This document shows, one piece after another, positions 27,779 through 36,662 of a DNA stretch of 64,000 bases. Position 1 is the stretch's first letter. Each line of letters begins with the position of its first letter. The notes below the pieces were generated by a model, which did not search any database, had not been told where the DNA came from, and was given only the letters and a program-made list of their open reading frames with translations. The translations under genes were made by a program, and so were the position numbers. The stretch comes from CAJXVA01 sp963761755 (GTDB lineage Bacteria; Myxococcota_A; Polyangia; Nannocystales; Nannocystaceae). The stretch spans positions 248,001 through 312,000 of the forward strand of contig CAVXIC010000008.1 in assembly GCA_963761755.1 (NCBI GenBank), in the 5' to 3' direction.

Positions 27779-29303
27779 TCACGGCCCGTTCGCCGCGCCC
27801 GATTCCTCGGGCTGCAGCGGCCGTCCGGCAGCGTACCTGGAGAGCAGCAGCGCGATCTCGTTTTGCACGTCGCGTGCTGCGGATGTGCCTCCAGAGGGCA
27901 GGTCGTTGAACAACACGCTGAAGACGATGGGCGCCCGGTTCTTTGCGCCGACATATCCCGACAAGGCCGACACGCCGTCGAGGGTCCCGGTCTTCACCCG
28001 GACCCAGCGCTGCGCATCGGTGTCCGTCAGGCGCGAGCGCGTCGTGCCATCGACGCCCATCACCGCCAGGGAAGCCAGATACTCGGAGCGATAGCGGAAG
28101 TCTCTGAACATCGCGCCGAGCAGGGCCGTGATCTGACGGGGGCTCACGCGGTTGGTGTCGTACAGCCCCGACCCGTTGGTGATGCGCGCGCCGGTGAGCT
28201 TCACGCCCAACGACTCGAGGACCTCGCGTTCGCGGGCGGTCGCGGCCGCGAAGGATGCGGGACTGCCTCCAGGGGACAGGGTCTTGAGGACCTGCTCGGC
28301 CATGAAGTTGTTGGAGTACTTGTTGACCGATCGGATCAGCTGGCCCAGCGGGCTCGAGAAGTGGGTCGCAAGGCCCCGCGCATCCTTGGGTGCCACGCCC
28401 AGCTTGACCCGCTTGCGCCCGACGGCGATGCCGTGCTTGCGCAGCGCATACAGCAACACTTCCCCCGCGTTGCGGCTCGGGTTGGAGACGGGGTAGCGGT
28501 AGCGGTCTGCAGCGGCGTCCTCGCCGATCGTGCCGCGCAGCTCGATCGTCACGCCGGTGCCCTTGGTCGCGACGTCGGCGAACAGCGTGCGGCTTCGGCC
28601 GGGCACGGTCGTCGCCGTGTTGGTCAGCTTGATGCCGCCGACCGGAGGGTCCAGGCCGATGAGCGCCGCGTCGCCAGCATTGGCGCCCGGCGCCGCGCGG
28701 ACGACGAAGGTGTTGAAGTTGACCGAGGTCGCGCTGCTCGGCGCGCGATAGGACGCGAGCTCCTCCTTCTGGTCGAAGCCGGGGGGCAGCTCGTCTCGGT
28801 CGAAGTGGCTCGAATCGACCACCACGCCGCCGGTGATCCGGCGAATCCCGCGGGCGGCCAGCTCCGAGGCCATCACGAGGAGGTCTTCGGTGACCAGGTT
28901 GGGATCACCGGTCCCGACCAGGTAGATGTCGCCCTTGACGACCGAGCCCGACAGCGCGCCGTCGTTTCGCATGATGCGCGTCGGGTAGCGATGTTCGGGA
29001 CCGAGCACGACCAGCGCCGCGGCGGTCGTCAGCAGCTTGACGTTGGATGCCGGGTTCATCGGGGTCTGGGCCGCCCGGCTGTACAGCGTCTCCCCGTCTC
29101 TGAGGTCGACGACCGCGACCCCGATCGTCGCGTCGGCGAGGATGGGCGCCTCCAGCAGTCGATCGATCTGCCCGGAGAGACTCGAGATCCGCCGCCGGGG
29201 CGACGACGGCGGGCTCAGCGGCCGTCACGGGGGTTTGTGGGCACACGAGGCTGGCCAGGAGGCCGGCGGAGGCGAGGACGGAGCGGGGGACGCGGATGCG
29301 CAC
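27779..29303 (-). CDS. dacB: D-alanyl-D-alanine carboxypeptidase (PBP4/DacB family), frameshift after signal peptide
   Basis: The catalytic body is complete: the SxxK motif is SNVK just after MNPA, SxN is YSNNFMAEQ, and the KTG box is VKTGTLDG. The family's long inserted domain sits between. The signal peptide (MRIRVPRSVLASAGLLASLV, GTG at 29303) is in another frame from the body. Reading both frames gives PAADLESL joined to SGQIDRLLEAPILADATIGV, so one extra base lies near 29175-29195. If real, the protein would lack its signal peptide; if a sequence error, the gene is intact. PBP4 enzymes cleave D-Ala from cell-wall peptides in the periplasm. Confidence 0.85.
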
Positions 29304-29449
29304 GATTCAACCAAGGGGTGGTGGGCGGTGGCAGGCCGGCCCACGTCGACGGTAGCTGACCCGGGCCGGCGTTGCATCTGCCGCGGTGCTTCGGCCGTCA
29401 TTTGGTCCCCGGGTGCTGCGGCGGTAGCCTTACCAAGGGATTCCCGCCC

Positions 29450-31408
29450 ATGGCCTTGCTCCTTCGTCCGCTCATCCTGACTTCGCTCTTGACCCTCGCA
29501 GCATGCCCGACGGATTCGGGCTCCGGCAACCCGCCGCCGGTTGGGGGGACGGACGGTCAGCCCCCCGCGACGACGCTGTCGGGCACCGGCGCGTCCTCGG
29601 GCGAGTCCTCCTCGTCCAGCGGGAGCTCGTCGTCGTCGAGCAGCAGCACCACGGGAGCGACCGTCACCAACTGCGGCCAGCTGCAGTGCAGCGACAACGG
29701 GAGCTGTGAAATCGACGCGACCGGCAACGCGTACTGCTTGTGCGACGAAGGCTATACGCTCGACGAGGGGCTGCAGACCTGCGTGGTCGACGAGACCTGC
29801 GTCCGGGTCTCGTTCCTCGAGGACGGCTGCCGACAGAAGGTGTCGGCGGAGCCCGCGGTCGCGCTCTTCTTCGCGCTGGATTTCTGCTCGGGCACGGCCG
29901 TGACGCCCGAGAAGCGCGAAGAGCTCGGGCTGTCGTTCCTGGTGCGTGAGAACGGTGTCGACATCGCCGGCAACGTCGAGTCGGACGCGACGATCCTCGA
30001 AACCTCGGTGGAGAGCTACGTGACGCTGATGGTCGACGTCTCCAACTCGCTCACGCAGAGCGAGGACCTCGAGGCGCTCGTCAACGAGCTGCGTGGTCTC
30101 GTGACGTCGCTCGAGGCCGCGCCGGGCGAACCCGACGTCTACATCTCGGTCTACGTCTTCGGACTTCGGGTGGCCGAGTACGTCCCCTTCACGCGCGACC
30201 TCGGCGCCGTCGATGAAGCGCTCGCATCGTTGGCGACCGACCCCGGGCCGGTCGTCGACCTGGCCAGCGGGGGACAGAGCACCGCGCTGTTCAACGCGAC
30301 GGCCAAGGGGATCCGGGAGACCACGCGGATCCGCGCGCTGCGGGACGCCGTCACCTGGGGGGGGGTGCTCACCACGGGCACCGTCGTCATCGTCACCGAC
30401 GGAATCGACACGTCCAACGCCGACCTCGACCAGAGCTTGATCGACTCGACGACCAACCAGGTCATCTCGATCGGGGTCAGCGGGGCCATCGACGACCAGC
30501 AGCTGCGCGCCATCGGCCGGGACGGGTCCTTCTTGGCGCCCTCGCCCGCCCAGTGGACGACGGCGTTCGAGGCGATCGCCGAGCGCATCGACCAGTATCC
30601 CGACCGCTCCTACCTGCTGGCCTACTGCTCATCGGCCAGCGAGGGGGACCCGGACGTCCAGGTGTCCGTGGTCGGCCCCAACCTCACCGACGTCACGGCG
30701 GCCGAGTGCGGCTTCAATGCCGACCTCTTCAGCTCGCAGGGAGCCGAGTGCAACACGGCGTTCTTCACCAGCGAGTGCAACGCGTTCGAGTGCGGCGGCC
30801 TGACCGGCTGCGGCGCGTGTCCGGACAGCGAATGCTGCAACGGCGTCACGTGTGGCGCTCCGGTCGGGGCGACGCCACCGGTGCTGTGTACGGGGCAGAT
30901 CCACACCTGCGAGGCGTCGAACCAGGCGTGCAACTCCGAGGGCCTGTGCGTCAGCCCGGTGGGGGACGCTGCGGACTGCACGGACGTACCATGCGAGTTC
31001 GGCACCGACTCCTGCGTCTCCAACCCGGCGTTCGACCCCGACGACCCCGAGGAGACCGACCCCGAGTTCGTCTGCACCGATGCGCTGCCGCTGGGCTCGC
31101 CGTGCAGCGTGCCGACGGACTGTCAGTCCCTGCACTGCTACTACCCCAACCCCGACAACCCGTTCGAAGGCCGTCGGTGCCTGCCCGAGGCGCGCATTGG
31201 CGACCACTGCGCGACCACCGATGCGATCTGCGAGTCCGGATCCTTCTGTCAGGGCAGCACCTGCGAGCCCAAGCGCCTCGAGCTGTCCTCTTGCAGCTCC
31301 GGAGAGCAGTGCCGCCAGGCCGTCTGTCAGAGCTTCGACGTCGGGGGCAACTTCTGCAGCGGCCCGGACGTCTGCTACTGGAACTGGGACGAGAAGGCCC
31401 CCAACTGA
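29450..31408 (+). CDS. vWA-domain secreted lipoprotein with Cys-rich modules
   Basis: A 652-residue protein with signal MALLLRPLILTSLLTLAAC (lipobox Cys 19). A Ser/Thr-rich linker is followed by an EGF-like module (NGSCEIDATGNAYCLCDEGY). A vWA-type domain contains MIDAS-like TLMVDVSNSLTQ and VVIVTDGIDTSN. C-terminal Cys-rich segments end the protein (GCGACPDSECCNGVTC, CQSLHCYYPNPDNP). It is probably a surface adhesin-like protein. It is divergent from dacB with about 146 bp between the starts. The length and architecture are typical of myxobacterial lipoproteins; no binding partner is known. Confidence 0.82.
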   Translation: MALLLRPLILTSLLTLAACPTDSGSGNPPPVGGTDGQPPATTLSGTGASSGESSSSSGSSSSSSSSTTGATVTNCGQLQCSDNGSCEIDATGNAYCLCDEGYTLDEGLQTCVVDETCVRVSFLEDGCRQKVSAEPAVALFFALDFCSGTAVTPEKREELGLSFLVRENGVDIAGNVESDATILETSVESYVTLMVDVSNSLTQSEDLEALVNELRGLVTSLEAAPGEPDVYISVYVFGLRVAEYVPFTRDLGAVDEALASLATDPGPVVDLASGGQSTALFNATAKGIRETTRIRALRDAVTWGGVLTTGTVVIVTDGIDTSNADLDQSLIDSTTNQVISIGVSGAIDDQQLRAIGRDGSFLAPSPAQWTTAFEAIAERIDQYPDRSYLLAYCSSASEGDPDVQVSVVGPNLTDVTAAECGFNADLFSSQGAECNTAFFTSECNAFECGGLTGCGACPDSECCNGVTCGAPVGATPPVLCTGQIHTCEASNQACNSEGLCVSPVGDAADCTDVPCEFGTDSCVSNPAFDPDDPEETDPEFVCTDALPLGSPCSVPTDCQSLHCYYPNPDNPFEGRRCLPEARIGDHCATTDAICESGSFCQGSTCEPKRLELSSCSSGEQCRQAVCQSFDVGGNFCSGPDVCYWNWDEKAPN

Positions 31409-31421
31409 TCGCGAGGCGGCG

Positions 31422-32753
31422 TCAGTAGAGGCCGCGCAGCTCGTCCAGGCCCGGGTAGGCACCGGGCAGGGGCGGCGCGTTGTTTCGCAGACCGCGGGCG
31501 CTGGGGACCCCCGCCTCGCCTTCACCGTCTTGCGGCGAGGCGACCTCGGGGCACGCCGAGCCGTCCAGGAGCGCGAGCGCGGCTGCCAGGGACGCCTCGT
31601 CGGCGTCGCCGAGCTGCGCGCTCAGATCGTCGGGGCTCGCGCAGTCCGCTGCAAAACCATCGAAGTAGTCACCCTCGGCGCGCGCATTGAGCAGGCGGAA
31701 CGTGATCGGATAGGCCGCCTTGTCGCAGAAGGCGAACTGGGCGGAACCGACGGGCTTGCCCGCGGTCGACGAGCCGACGACGCTGACCCTCGCCCACGGC
31801 TCGACGGCGTTGATCACCAGCTCGCTCGCCGAGGCTGTGGAGCCGGTGGTGATGAAGACGACGTGTTCCAGCTCCGGGATGCTCGCGCTGTGACGCGAGA
31901 GCTTGCGGGTCCGGTTGGCGTCTTGGAGCGCGTCGGAGTAGTCGGTCCGGTAGGCGACCTGGCCCGAGGCTTGGGCACCGACGAGCAGGTTCATCAGGTG
32001 GTGTGCAGTCGCGATGCTCCCCCCGCCGTTGTAGCGCAGGTCGATGACCAGCTCGCGGGCGCCGGCGTCGACGAACCGTTCGAACGCGTCGCTGAGCTCC
32101 TCCTTCGAGGGCTCGACGAAGGTGGTGAAGAAGAGGTAGCCGACCGAAGAGCCCTCGTGCTCGAGAATCTCGACCAGCGGGACGGTCACCAGGGGATACC
32201 AGTCCTTGACGAGCGAGACCGACCGGGCCTCTTCTCCGAGGCGCGTGACGTGGAGATCGACGGTCACGCCGGGCTCGTTGGGTCCGAATGCGTCCGTCCA
32301 GCCGTCGGCCTCATCGAGCTCGCGGGTCGTGAAACCCGAGGCGCCGACCAGCTCGTCGCCGCGGCGAAGGCCGGCCAAGCCCGCCGGGGACTTGGGGTCG
32401 ACGAAGCCGAGCACCAGGCGATCATCGTCGGTACGGCGCGTCCGAAAGCCCATGCCGACCACCAAGCCCTCCTCGAACAAGGCCTCACTGGTCGCGAGGT
32501 CGGACACGCGGCTCCAGCGGTCGAGTTCGCCGTAGCGTACGTCGCTGACCAGCTCGCTGGGCGACGCGTACGAGGCCGGGTCGACGTCTTCGGAGACGCG
32601 ATCGCCCCACAGGTACGCCTCGCGCATGAGCATGAGGGTGAAGGCGTTCTGCTCGGGGATGGAGCAGTCTCGCGGGCCCCCGAAGTCCAGCGGATCATCG
32701 GGTGCGCAGCCCGCCGCCAGACCAAGCGCGAGGGCGCTGGCCCCCAGCAACAC
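31422..32753 (-). CDS. S41 family peptidase lipoprotein
   Basis: I choose the GTG at 32753, because ggagga lies six bases upstream; the frame is open further. The N-terminus MLLGASALALGLAAGCAPDD is a lipoprotein signal. A PDZ-like segment (SPAGLAGLRRGDELVGASGF) is followed by the S41 core: LVIDLRYNGGGSIATAHHLM, nucleophile region GSTASASELVIN, and Lys region SSTAGKPVGSAQF. It is a tail-specific-type protease predicted to be extracytoplasmic. It lies between the vWA lipoprotein gene (convergent) and the divergent metalloprotease gene. Confidence 0.87.
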   Translation of the reverse strand: MLLGASALALGLAAGCAPDDPLDFGGPRDCSIPEQNAFTLMLMREAYLWGDRVSEDVDPASYASPSELVSDVRYGELDRWSRVSDLATSEALFEEGLVVGMGFRTRRTDDDRLVLGFVDPKSPAGLAGLRRGDELVGASGFTTRELDEADGWTDAFGPNEPGVTVDLHVTRLGEEARSVSLVKDWYPLVTVPLVEILEHEGSSVGYLFFTTFVEPSKEELSDAFERFVDAGARELVIDLRYNGGGSIATAHHLMNLLVGAQASGQVAYRTDYSDALQDANRTRKLSRHSASIPELEHVVFITTGSTASASELVINAVEPWARVSVVGSSTAGKPVGSAQFAFCDKAAYPITFRLLNARAEGDYFDGFAADCASPDDLSAQLGDADEASLAAALALLDGSACPEVASPQDGEGEAGVPSARGLRNNAPPLPGAYPGLDELRGLY

Positions 32754-32881
32754 TCTCCATCCTCCGCTGTTATCGACCAAACCGTCGATGACGCTAGCAC
32801 GCGGGGTCGCCAGGGTCGGGTCCGTGGGATCGATTGTCGCGGTGGGAGGACGGCGACCGGGCGGAGCGGTACGCTGCACCG

Positions 32882-35059
32882 GTGAGTGTGTTGGCCGCAG
32901 CCGGATTGCTCGGTGCGATGGCGCTGCACGCGGGCGGGCAAGACCTCGGGCCGCGCTGGGTGGTCGAGCGCGAGGTCTCGGTCCGCGCAGGCGCCGCTGC
33001 CGGGGTGCAGTTCATCGCGCCGCGGCTGCGGGGGATCCCGGTCCGGGGCGCGAGCGCGGCGGTCGCCCTCGACCACCGCGGTCGATGGATCGGGTCGCCG
33101 GCCGATCCAGCCCTGGAGCCCCCGCAGGTCGATCCCTCCGAGGCGGCGCTGGGCCCTGCGGACCTGCCGGCCGCGGTGCAGCGGGCGCTGGACCTGGATG
33201 CCCCGACCGCCTTCGAGTCGGAGCCGGCGCTGGTGTACGTGACCCGCATGGGCACGCCCGTGCTCGCCTGGGAGGTCCAGCTGCCGCTGACGCTGCGGCC
33301 CGAACCGTCCCGCCGCACGCTGTGGATCAGCGCGATGACCGGTCGCTTGCTGGGCGAGCAGGAGCAGGTTCGCACCGCGCGGGCGCGGGCGCGGGTGTTC
33401 GAGGAGAACCCCTCGACGACGCCGTCCCCGCGAGACGTCGAGCTGCCCCGGATGGGCGTCGTGGCGCCCCGGAGCGCGCTGGTCTCTGCGACGATCCAAG
33501 CCTTCAACTGCGTGGCCGAGCCGCCTGACGAGCCGCTGCCATGGGTGCAGGAGGGCGACTGCTACCCCGTGCACCGGGCGCGCGCAGACGCCGAGGGCAA
33601 CTTCTACGTGTCCACGCCCAACGTGATCGTCGAGGGGGACAACGTGCAGCCCGAAGACGGCTACGCCGAGCTGAGCATGTACTACCACGGCGCGCGCTTC
33701 CTCGATGCGCTGGCCGAGCGTGGGATCGAGTCCTTTGCGTGCCCGCAGGCGACGATGGTCGCCAACGTGCGCAGCTTCATCGACGATCAGCCCGACTACG
33801 AGCCGCTCGACAACGCGTTCTACACCAACCAATGCGACGCCCACAAAGGGGCGACGATGATGTTCGGCCAGGGAAGGGACGTCGACTTCGCCTATGACGG
33901 CGACGTCGTCTATCACGAGCTCGGGCACGGCGTGGTCGCGATGCTGACGCCCGAGGGGCTCGGCGGGCGGCGCCTGCGGGACGACGCGACGCTCGTCGAC
34001 TCGGGCGCGATGAACGAAGCGATCGCCGACTACATGACCTACATGATGACCGACGATGGCCGGGTGGGGGAGTATGTGGGGCGGTTCTGGGCCTCCAACA
34101 CCCGCTCGGAGATCCGCTCGGGTGACAACGCCAAGCGGTGTCCGCAGGACACGATCGGGCAGGTGCACAACGATGGCGAGCCGTTCGCGGCCGCGCTGTG
34201 GTCGACCCGTCAGCGAGTGGGCGAGCCGGTGGACGACCTGGTGCTGCGCACGCTCCCGCTGCTGGCCGTCGACGCGAGCCTCGAAGAGGGGGCAGCGGCG
34301 CTGCTCGAGGTCGCCGCGCAGATGCGCGTCGAGGGAGCGTTGGGCGAGGACGATGTGGACCATCTGCAGCGCGCGCTCGCGACCCGCGGCTTGCTGGACT
34401 GCCCCCGCGTGCTCACCGATCCCGACGAGGTCCGCGGCGGCCATTCGATGCATCTGCGCCGCAACAACGACGCCGTGCAGCCGTTCATGCCCGGGCCGAT
34501 GCAGCTGCGCTTCGAGGCCCCCGCCGGGACGACGGCGCTGCAGATTCGCTTCGGGCTGCGCGGTGACCAGGACGAAGACGACGGGGTCGTGGTGCTGGTC
34601 AAGCACGGGGATGATCGCATCCACTTCACCTACGAGCTGGTCGCGGTCGATGACCCTGGGGACGCGACCGGGCAGACCGGCCGCATCCGGGAGGTGACGC
34701 GGACCGACGGGGACTGGGACGTCGAGCTGGTCGCGGAGCAGGAGCCTGGCGGTGACTTCGCCGCGACGCTCAGCGGGGTCCGACCCGGCGAGGTGGTCCA
34801 CATCGCGCTGGCCGCCTTGGGTCCCTCGGATCTCATCGCGGCCTCGGTGGCGGCCGTACCCCTGGGCGCCGAAGCGGAGCCCGAGGTCGGGGAGACCGAC
34901 GCACAGACCGAGGAGGACGCGGGCGCAAGCGATGCCTCCGTGTCGGCGCGGGAGACCTCCGTCGGTGGCTGCGGTTGCCACGCGGGGTCTGCATCGGCGA
35001 TCCTCGGGCCGTGGATGCTCCTGCCGATCCTGCTGCGTCGTCGCCGTCGTCGGCGGTGA
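32882..35059 (+). CDS. M4/M36-like metalloprotease with MYXO-CTERM-like tail
   Basis: About 725 residues. A GTG at 32882 gives a hydrophobic start; a TTG at 32834 is also in frame. An N-terminal propeptide-like region precedes a thermolysin/fungalysin-type zinc site: HELGHG near residue 343 and NEAIADYMTYMM downstream supplying the third ligand. The C-terminus is a sorting signal: GGCGCHAGSA, a hydrophobic helix (ILGPWMLLPILL) and an all-Arg tail. This matches the MYXO-CTERM layout processed by myxosortases, so surface display is predicted. Its stop overlaps the next gene's start (GTGA). Confidence 0.85.
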   Translation: MSVLAAAGLLGAMALHAGGQDLGPRWVVEREVSVRAGAAAGVQFIAPRLRGIPVRGASAAVALDHRGRWIGSPADPALEPPQVDPSEAALGPADLPAAVQRALDLDAPTAFESEPALVYVTRMGTPVLAWEVQLPLTLRPEPSRRTLWISAMTGRLLGEQEQVRTARARARVFEENPSTTPSPRDVELPRMGVVAPRSALVSATIQAFNCVAEPPDEPLPWVQEGDCYPVHRARADAEGNFYVSTPNVIVEGDNVQPEDGYAELSMYYHGARFLDALAERGIESFACPQATMVANVRSFIDDQPDYEPLDNAFYTNQCDAHKGATMMFGQGRDVDFAYDGDVVYHELGHGVVAMLTPEGLGGRRLRDDATLVDSGAMNEAIADYMTYMMTDDGRVGEYVGRFWASNTRSEIRSGDNAKRCPQDTIGQVHNDGEPFAAALWSTRQRVGEPVDDLVLRTLPLLAVDASLEEGAAALLEVAAQMRVEGALGEDDVDHLQRALATRGLLDCPRVLTDPDEVRGGHSMHLRRNNDAVQPFMPGPMQLRFEAPAGTTALQIRFGLRGDQDEDDGVVVLVKHGDDRIHFTYELVAVDDPGDATGQTGRIREVTRTDGDWDVELVAEQEPGGDFAATLSGVRPGEVVHIALAALGPSDLIAASVAAVPLGAEAEPEVGETDAQTEEDAGASDASVSARETSVGGCGCHAGSASAILGPWMLLPILLRRRRRRR

Positions 35060-35709
35060 GCGAGGCGGGCCGGCCGACCTCGGGGGTCGTGCGCCGCCTC
35101 GTGCGGGTGCTTCATGCCGCGTTCGTGCTGAGCATCGTCGCGTTCGTGGTCGTACCCAACATCCCCTCCAAACACCTCCCGGCGTCGTCGACCCTGGCGG
35201 GCTGGGCCAAGAAGGTGTCCTTCAAGCAGGGCTGGCAGATGTACGCTCCCAACCCTCAGCGCGCCCAGACGTACATGAATCTGACCGCGGTCTACGACGA
35301 CGGCTCCGAGCGCCGGCTCGAAGAGACCCTCGAGGAGAACGAAGGCTGGGGCACCCACTTCATGTGGGACAAGACTCGGGTCGACATCTGGCGGCAGTAC
35401 GCAAACTTCCGCGCCAACCACCGCAACAACAATCGCGTCTGGTACCTGCGGGGCGTCTGCGTTCGTGAGTCGCGTCGTGGCCCGATTCCCACCCGCATCG
35501 TGATGCACATGGTGCGCCGCCGCTTCACGCCGCCGGAGAAGGTCGCGGCGGGCAAGCCCGAGCTGGGTCCTCCCAAGCGCACCTTCGTCACCGTTCAGTA
35601 CTGCAAGCACCCCGTCGTGCGCGAGATCATCGAGGCGGACGCGAACGCGAACGCGAACGCGAACGCGAACGCGAACGCGAAGCTCACGGCAGGGCAGGGC
35701 GAAGGCTGA
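35056..35709 (+). CDS. HTTM-associated (DUF5819-like) membrane-anchored protein
   Basis: A 217-residue protein with a GTG start overlapping the metalloprotease stop. One N-terminal membrane segment (LHAAFVLSIVAFVVVPNIP) is followed by a globular region with KQGWQMYAPNPQRAQTYMNL. The W-x-x-(F/Y)-A-P-N-P element is shared with DUF5819-type proteins encoded beside HTTM genes. The tail is an Ala-Asn hexanucleotide repeat, then KLTAGQGEG. The next gene encodes the HTTM protein, one base after its stop, so the two are one transcriptional unit of unknown enzymatic role. Confidence 0.75.
   Translation: MSEAGRPTSGVVRRLVRVLHAAFVLSIVAFVVVPNIPSKHLPASSTLAGWAKKVSFKQGWQMYAPNPQRAQTYMNLTAVYDDGSERRLEETLEENEGWGTHFMWDKTRVDIWRQYANFRANHRNNNRVWYLRGVCVRESRRGPIPTRIVMHMVRRRFTPPEKVAAGKPELGPPKRTFVTVQYCKHPVVREIIEADANANANANANANAKLTAGQGEG
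35641..35680. repeat. Hexanucleotide repeat gcgaac (6.7 units)
   Basis: Tandem gcgaac copies encode six Ala-Asn pairs near the C-terminus of the 35056-35709 product. The unit length preserves the frame. Confidence 0.95.
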
Positions 35710-35710
35710 C

Positions 35711-36646
35711 ATGCGGGCACTGCTTCAGCGCATCGAGCGGTTCGTCGACTTGCTGGCCCTGGGCGGCGAGGACCCGACGGCGCTGGGGGTCGTGCGCATC
35801 GGGCTGGTGAGCGTGCTGACGGCGAGCCTGCTGGCCCATGTCGGTGCGGTGAGCGACTACTTCTCCACCGACGCGGTGCTGTTCGGTCCGTGGGCTCGCG
35901 AAGCCTTCGGCGACCGTCTGTCGGTGTTCCATTGGGTGGAGGACCCGTGGGCGGTCCGGGCGGTCTTCGCCGCCGGCGTGGTGGCCCACCTGCTGTGGCT
36001 CGTCGGGCGCTTCACCAAGGTCGCGGCCGTGGTCGCGTGGGTGGTCTGGGTCAGCATGTTCGGGCGCAACCCTCTGCTGTACTCGCTGGCCGACCAGCTG
36101 CAGATGGTGCTGTGCACGCTCTTGGTGTTGATGCCCAGTGGCAACGGTCTCTCGCTCGACGCGCGCAAGCGCGGCGCCAAGCCGGTGCCGGTGTGGTGTC
36201 GCCGCGTGCTCCAGCTCCAGCTCGCCGTCCTGTACACCGCGACGGGCCTGCTCAAGGACGGCGACACCTGGCACGAGGATGGCACCGCGCTGTACTTCGC
36301 GCTGTCCAACCCCTACAACCGCCACTTCGCCATCGCGCCCACGCTCGCGATGCTCCAGCCGTGGGTCCTGCGTCCGATGACGTGGCTGGTGCTGCTGTGG
36401 GAGATCGGCTTCGCGCCCTTCGTCGCCGTCCACTGGCTGCGCGGCGTGCTGGGTCGCCCCCGTCGCTTCCCGGACCCGCGCTGGCTCTTCGTGGGCTTCG
36501 GCGTCGCGATGCACCTGGGCATCCAGTCCATGCTCTACGTGGCGTGGTTCTCCCCGCTGTGCGTCGCCACCTACGCGGCGTTCCTGCGCCCCGACGAGGC
36601 CCTCCGCATCGGCGCTCGGATCCGCCGCACGTTCACTCGGGACTAG
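35711..36646 (+). CDS. HTTM (vitamin K-dependent carboxylase-like) membrane protein
   Basis: A 311-residue polytopic membrane protein with about eight hydrophobic segments. HTTM-type features include LGVVRIGLVSVLTASLL, the SMFGRNPLLYSLADQLQMV loop, LQLAVLYTATGLLKDGDTWH and DGTALYFALSNPYNRHF. The family contains gamma-glutamyl carboxylase, but most bacterial members have no assigned reaction. The gene is one base after the DUF5819-like partner, and both follow the MYXO-CTERM protease gene in the same direction. Confidence 0.88.
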   Translation: MRALLQRIERFVDLLALGGEDPTALGVVRIGLVSVLTASLLAHVGAVSDYFSTDAVLFGPWAREAFGDRLSVFHWVEDPWAVRAVFAAGVVAHLLWLVGRFTKVAAVVAWVVWVSMFGRNPLLYSLADQLQMVLCTLLVLMPSGNGLSLDARKRGAKPVPVWCRRVLQLQLAVLYTATGLLKDGDTWHEDGTALYFALSNPYNRHFAIAPTLAMLQPWVLRPMTWLVLLWEIGFAPFVAVHWLRGVLGRPRRFPDPRWLFVGFGVAMHLGIQSMLYVAWFSPLCVATYAAFLRPDEALRIGARIRRTFTRD

Positions 36647-36662
36647 TGCCCAGCGCCGCGGA

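Noticed and set aside
32264..34981. Open frame of 905 codons on the minus strand
   Set aside because: It is the antisense shadow of the S41 and metalloprotease genes, whose own frames have clear motifs.
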